The translations under genes were made by a program, and so were the position numbers. A DNA stretch of 20,761 bases from the NCBI GenBank assembly GCA_026770615.1, contig MU631679.1, positions 71,857 through 92,617 on the forward strand. Direction: 5' to 3'. The DNA comes from Pavlovales sp. CCMP2436 (Eukaryota > Haptophyta > Pavlovophyceae > Pavlovales). Of the stretch, positions 17,985-20,761 are shown in pieces. The stretch's first letter is position 1. Every line of letters starts with the position of its first letter. The notes under the pieces are model-generated. The model was not told the DNA's origin, searched no databases, and saw only the letters and a program-made list of their open reading frames with translations.

Positions 17985-19076
17985 CTACGCGGCGTGCTCG
18001 TCCGCAGCTGCCGCGGCGGTAGCCTGATAGGCCGCGGCGAAGGTCTTGCAGCTCTGCTTGTGCACCGGCCACATGCGCCGAACGCACTCGGCGCCACAGA
18101 ACCTGGCCGTCCGATATTTGAGGCACGCCCTGAGCTTCCGCGTCTGCCCGCAGCCAACGCAGCACGCATTGACGACGTTGGGCTCGTGCGTGTGCGCGCT
18201 GAGCAGAGCGAGCGCCTCGAGACGCTTCTCCTCGTCCCCCGTCTGCTGCGCCACCTGCGCGAGGAATCGGGCGGCCTCCCCTGGCACGGCAGGCAGCACG
18301 CTTCCCGCAACGGGCCCACCTGCGAGGAGGAGCTCCCCCAGCCTCAGTTGTGCCAACGCAAGGCCCTGCTCGGCTGCGAGGCGGAAGAAACGAGCAGCCT
18401 CGCTGTCGTCCCGCGGTACGCCCACCCCAGCAGCATAACACTGACCGAGATTGACCTGCGCCACCGCCTGGCCCTGTTCGGCCGCGAGGCAACACCAACG
18501 AACAGCCGCTTTGTCGTACTTTGGCAACCCCCTTCCTAGATGGTACCAATCTCCAATACAGGCCTGCGCCATCGCATAGCCCTGATCAGCCCCTAGGCGG
18601 ACCCAGCGAGCAGCCTTAGTATCGTCCTGTTTGACGCCCCTTCCATCGCGGAAGCACAGCCCGTAGTTTTATTGCCCAGCTGCTAAGCCCTGCTCGGCTG
18701 CGAGGCGGTAGAGGCGGGCGGCCTCGTCGTCATCTTGAGGCACGCCCTGCCCACACTCGAAGCATACTCCTAAAGCCGCCTGCGCATCCGCGTGCCCCTT
18801 CTTGGCCGCCCGGCGGAAGAGGCGAACGGCCGCAGCGTGGTCCTGCACCTCGCCCTCACCATCGTGGAAGCACACCCCCAGGGCGACCTGCGCGTCCAAA
18901 TAAACCTGGTCGGCGGAGAGGTGGAAGAGGCGCGCAGCCTCGAATTAGTCCTGCGCTACCCGTTCAAAGCACATCCCGAGCTCGAACTGCTCCTCTACTT
19001 CGCCACGGTCGGCCTGTCGGCGGAGCTCGACCATCTTGACGTCCGTGCGGGTGGGCGCTGCGGGCGTGGGTGCCAT
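17985..19076 (-). pseudogene. Sel1-repeat protein with C-terminal MYND-type zinc finger, two in-frame stops
   Basis: One frame from ATG 19076 to TAG 17985 is interrupted only by TAA at 18945-18947 and 18669-18671. It holds about five or six Sel1 repeats (for example AQAALGVCFECGQGVPQDDD then EAARLYRLAAEQG), which form alpha-solenoid surfaces for protein contacts. The C-terminal finger begins CVGCGQTRKLRAC and ends AECVRRMWPVHKQSC. The usual fourth Cys is replaced: the CxxC is CLKY, so one zinc site looks weakened. The chosen start MAPTPAAPTRTD precedes the first repeat; the frame stays open to ATG 19250 but the added residues look non-coding. Sel1-MYND proteins are common as large families in algae. 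Probably a decayed family member, or a gene with sequence errors. Confidence 0.7.
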
Positions 19077-19199
19077 TGGCAGAGAGCCGAGAGCGCGGGC
19101 CGAGGCGAGGTCCGTTCTTGTGTTATCTTCGAAGGCCTGGATTTTAGTTTTGGATCGAGTTCGGGGAAGATTTAAGTCTTTTGAAGATGTGCGTTCTTG

Positions 19200-19830
19200 T
19201 GAAATATCACTTCGATCCTGGAGATTTGCCCATCGTCTTCGCGCGAACACAATGGCGAATACCCGTTCCGAACTCTTCTGCTTCGCTCGCAGTATACGCG
19301 GGACGCACAGCGGTGCCCTTCTTCAGCGCGACCTGAACGTCGTCGTCGAGGAACGTCTGGGTTCCGCACGATCGCACACGTGTAGCCGCGCTCGAAGTCA
19401 AGAGGTCGTGCGCGCGTCCGGCACTCGAGGAGGCCACCATCAAGTTCTACTTCCGCCCCAACCTTATCAACCACGTGGAGCTCATACCCGTGGTCGAGAC
19501 GCCCGTAAAGAAGAAGGGCAATTCCAGCGTTGAGGCCGGTCGCCTGCAGTGGCGAGATGTTGATCAACATCTCGCATGGTGTCCGGGAAGAGCAGGGCGG
19601 CCGCACACTCTGGCCGAGGTCTCCGGGCGCGGCAGAGGGCAGGGTGGCCGGGAAGAGCTGGAGCGGGCCGGCCGGAGTCATCAGGCTGAACGCGTCCTCG
19701 TGGGGCGCCTGGAAGTTGGCGAAGGAGTCGGGTCAACATCTCGAGATCTCGATCCAAGATTTCGTTCGAAGCCAAAGAGTTGTCGTCCTTGCGCTCGCCA
19801 GCTCGAATTTCTGTTGGCTCCGCTGATAAT
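19200..19830 (-). pseudogene. Decayed coding-like region, not recognised
   Basis: Several minus-strand pieces have protein-like composition but lie in different frames: NFQAPHEDAFSLMTPAGPL with LQLFPATLPSAAPGD (about 19715-19620), CEMLINISPLQATGLNAGI (about 19575-19515), and TQTFLDDDVQVALKKGTAVR then PAYTASEAEEFG (about 19355-19265). On the plus strand 19434-19500 reads ATIKFYFRPNLINHVELIPV. I cannot tell which strand was coding; short frames on both sides suggest a broken or rearranged fragment. It lies 5' of the Sel1-MYND gene and could belong to a mobile element. Confidence 0.25.
19552..19575. repeat. 24-bp perfect palindrome
   Basis: GCGAGATGTTGA is followed directly by its reverse complement. 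A related half (TCAACATCTCGAGATCTCG) occurs at about 19733. Confidence 0.85.
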
Positions 19831-20176
19831 GCTCATACTTGTTAAATATATATGGGATTCATGTCCAGCTCTGATGTGTGCTGGCGATAGTGTGATGGAC
19901 TGACTGCATCCTGATGCAGACTTCCCAGGGCTCATTCTGGCTTAGGGTGGTCCCTAGGCACAGTAGAAATCCCGATTTCTAGTCCGTGAGTCGGACTGGT
20001 TGAGAGATCCCCAAGAGAGGGTGGGAGGGTCTGGGCACCTTTACGAGAAGAGCAAGATGGCGTGCTTGATGCGGCCGAGCTTGGGTCTCGTCCGCAGCGA
20101 GAGGAGGAGGAAGGTCGCGAGTGAGTCGACGGGCGGCCGACAGCGAATGAAGCACGGAAGCCGCGCGCGGGTCGAT

Positions 20177-20225
20177 GGGCGGACGTTGTAGCTGATTGAT
20201 TGGCGGACGCTGTAGCTGATTGATT
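20177..20225 (+). repeat. 24-bp direct repeat, two units
   Basis: Two adjacent copies of GGCGGACG(T/C)TGTAGCTGAT followed by TGAT, just upstream of the 21-bp palindrome. Confidence 0.75.
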
Positions 20226-20233
20226 TCCGAAAT

Positions 20234-20254
20234 AAGTCCGGTACTACCGGACTT
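20234..20254. repeat. 21-bp palindrome with one central base
   Basis: AAGTCCGGTA, C, then the exact reverse complement TACCGGACTT. It lies about 210 bp upstream of the secreted-protein start, so it could be a regulator site. Confidence 0.85.
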
Positions 20255-20464
20255 GTCGAAGTCAGCAGAGGAGGGTCCCGCCTGGTCCTCGAGGGGCGGG
20301 CTCCGGACGAGCGCTGTCGTGAGCGGTCGTGAGGAGCTCCACCCGACCGGAAGTGTGAGTGGGTCCTCGCTGTCGCGCGCACTCCACGATAAGCTCTCGT
20401 ATTGCTGCGCAATAAACCCACCTATTGCGATTTTTAAAACTAATCGACCGGAGTGTCGCGCGGC

Positions 20465-20651
20465 ATGCGCGGCGCCGCGCCGCTCACAATGGCATGTCCG
20501 CGGGAAAGGGGGGGTGGGCGGAGGCTCCTTCTCGTCGGAATGCTGGTCGCGCTCGCGTGCTCGCCCGTGCCCTGCGCTTCCGACGACGCGCTCCCGGCTG
20601 CGCTGCCGCGGTGCCTGGTGGTGGTGGACCGGCACAACCATAAGACCGGCG
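20465..20651 (+). CDS. First exon of a secreted or membrane protein (partial)
   Basis: ATG 20465 (MRGAAPLTMACPRERGGG) leads into a basic-then-hydrophobic stretch RRLLLVGMLVALACSPVPCA that reads as a signal peptide with likely cleavage after PCA. A second in-frame ATG at 20489 gives the same signal with a shorter start. The mature part is DDALPAALPRCLVVVDRHNH then KTGG, and the exon ends at a consensus donor GGCG/GTAAGT (20652). The rest lies beyond the window. Without splicing the frame stops at 20747-20749. The product would enter the secretory pathway. Family unknown. Confidence 0.55.
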
Positions 20652-20761
20652 GTAAGTGCGCAGTGCCCCAACTCCCAGCCAATACCACAAGACCGGCGGT
20701 AAGTGCGCAGCGCCTCAACTCCCAGCCAATACCACAAGACCGGCGGTAAGTGCGCAGCGCC
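20644..20761 (+). repeat. 47-bp tandem repeat, each unit with a GTAAGT donor-like site
   Basis: Units start at 20644, 20691 and 20738 with GACCGGCGGTAAGTGCGCAG and run off the window end. Units 1 and 2 differ at two positions. The first unit overlaps the exon end, so the later units should lie in the first intron and repeat its 5' splice site. Confidence 0.85.

Larger units (their letters stand above)
19831..20464. other. Spacer 5' of the secreted-protein gene
   Basis: No convincing gene. It holds small hairpins: CTGCATC/GATGCAG (about 19905-19920), AGTCCG/CGGACT (about 19981-19997) and a 21-bp palindrome (20234-20254), plus a 24-bp tandem duplication at about 20177-20225 (GGCGGACG(T/C)TGTAGCTGAT). 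A long minus frame spans 20737-19979, but its content is the antisense of the tandem repeats and the secreted-protein exon, so I treat it as a shadow. Confidence 0.45.

Noticed and set aside
18669..18947. UAA read as tyrosine (reassigned code), because both TAAs in the Sel1 gene sit where family consensus often has Tyr
   Set aside because: Neighbouring repeats of this same protein have Asp, His, Val, Ala or Leu there, TAG ends the frame soon after the finger, and other broken genes nearby show simple frameshifts. Point decay or error is simpler.
19979..20737. 252-codon minus frame
   Set aside because: Covers antisense of tandem repeats, a palindrome and the signal-peptide exon, and contains duplicated QLQRPPI from the 24-bp repeat; no domain seen.
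1..20761. CRISPR array or bacterial defence island
   Set aside because: Tandem repeats here have no unique spacers, and the genes have GT-AG introns and eukaryotic domains.

Overview
This window looks like nuclear DNA of a GC-rich unicellular eukaryote, most likely a microalga. The evidence is GT-AG introns with in-phase exon joins, long microsatellites in introns and spacers, AT-rich spacers between GC-rich coding blocks, and eukaryotic families (F-box, MYND finger, protein kinase, a 12-helix MFS carrier). A haptophyte or similar alga would fit, but that placement is inference. No rRNA, tRNA, CRISPR array or bacterial operon was seen.

Layout. (1) 1-1048: a plus-strand Pro/Ser-rich wall-type protein, probably cut by the window start. 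(2) 1049-3280: spacer with old copies of two repeat families and a 37-bp tandem repeat. (3) 3270-6590: a broken family-B DNA polymerase of the Polinton/adintovirus protein-primed type, with four frame changes and two in-frame TAG codons. (4) 7723-6590 (minus): a broken F-box gene meeting the polymerase tail to tail. (5) 7724-9034: AT-rich spacer with a 64-bp (AT)n tract. (6) 10122-9035 (minus): a two-exon membrane-protein gene, divergent from (7) 10541-14369 (plus): a four-exon MFS carrier with a very large low-complexity central loop and a duplicated splice junction in intron 3. (8) 14370-16807: about 2.4 kb with no convincing gene. (9) 16808-17870: the 3' part of an unrecognised repeat family next to a protein-kinase fragment interrupted by a 420-bp MITE with clear 4-bp target duplications. 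(10) 19076-17985 (minus): a Sel1-repeat/MYND-finger gene with two in-frame TAA codons. (11) 19200-19830: decayed, unrecognised coding-like sequence. (12) 20465 to the end (plus): the first exon of a secreted protein, followed by 47-bp tandem repeats that each carry a GTAAGT donor-like site.

The genes do not form a pathway. The common theme is genome turnover: a viral or transposon polymerase relic, two repeat families present twice in opposite orientation, expanded microsatellites and three host-type genes with broken frames. The two best-preserved host genes are the divergent pair at 9035-14369. The strongest new leads are the MFS splice-junction duplication, the MITE inside the kinase frame, and the polymerase relic with its unusual C-terminal extension.
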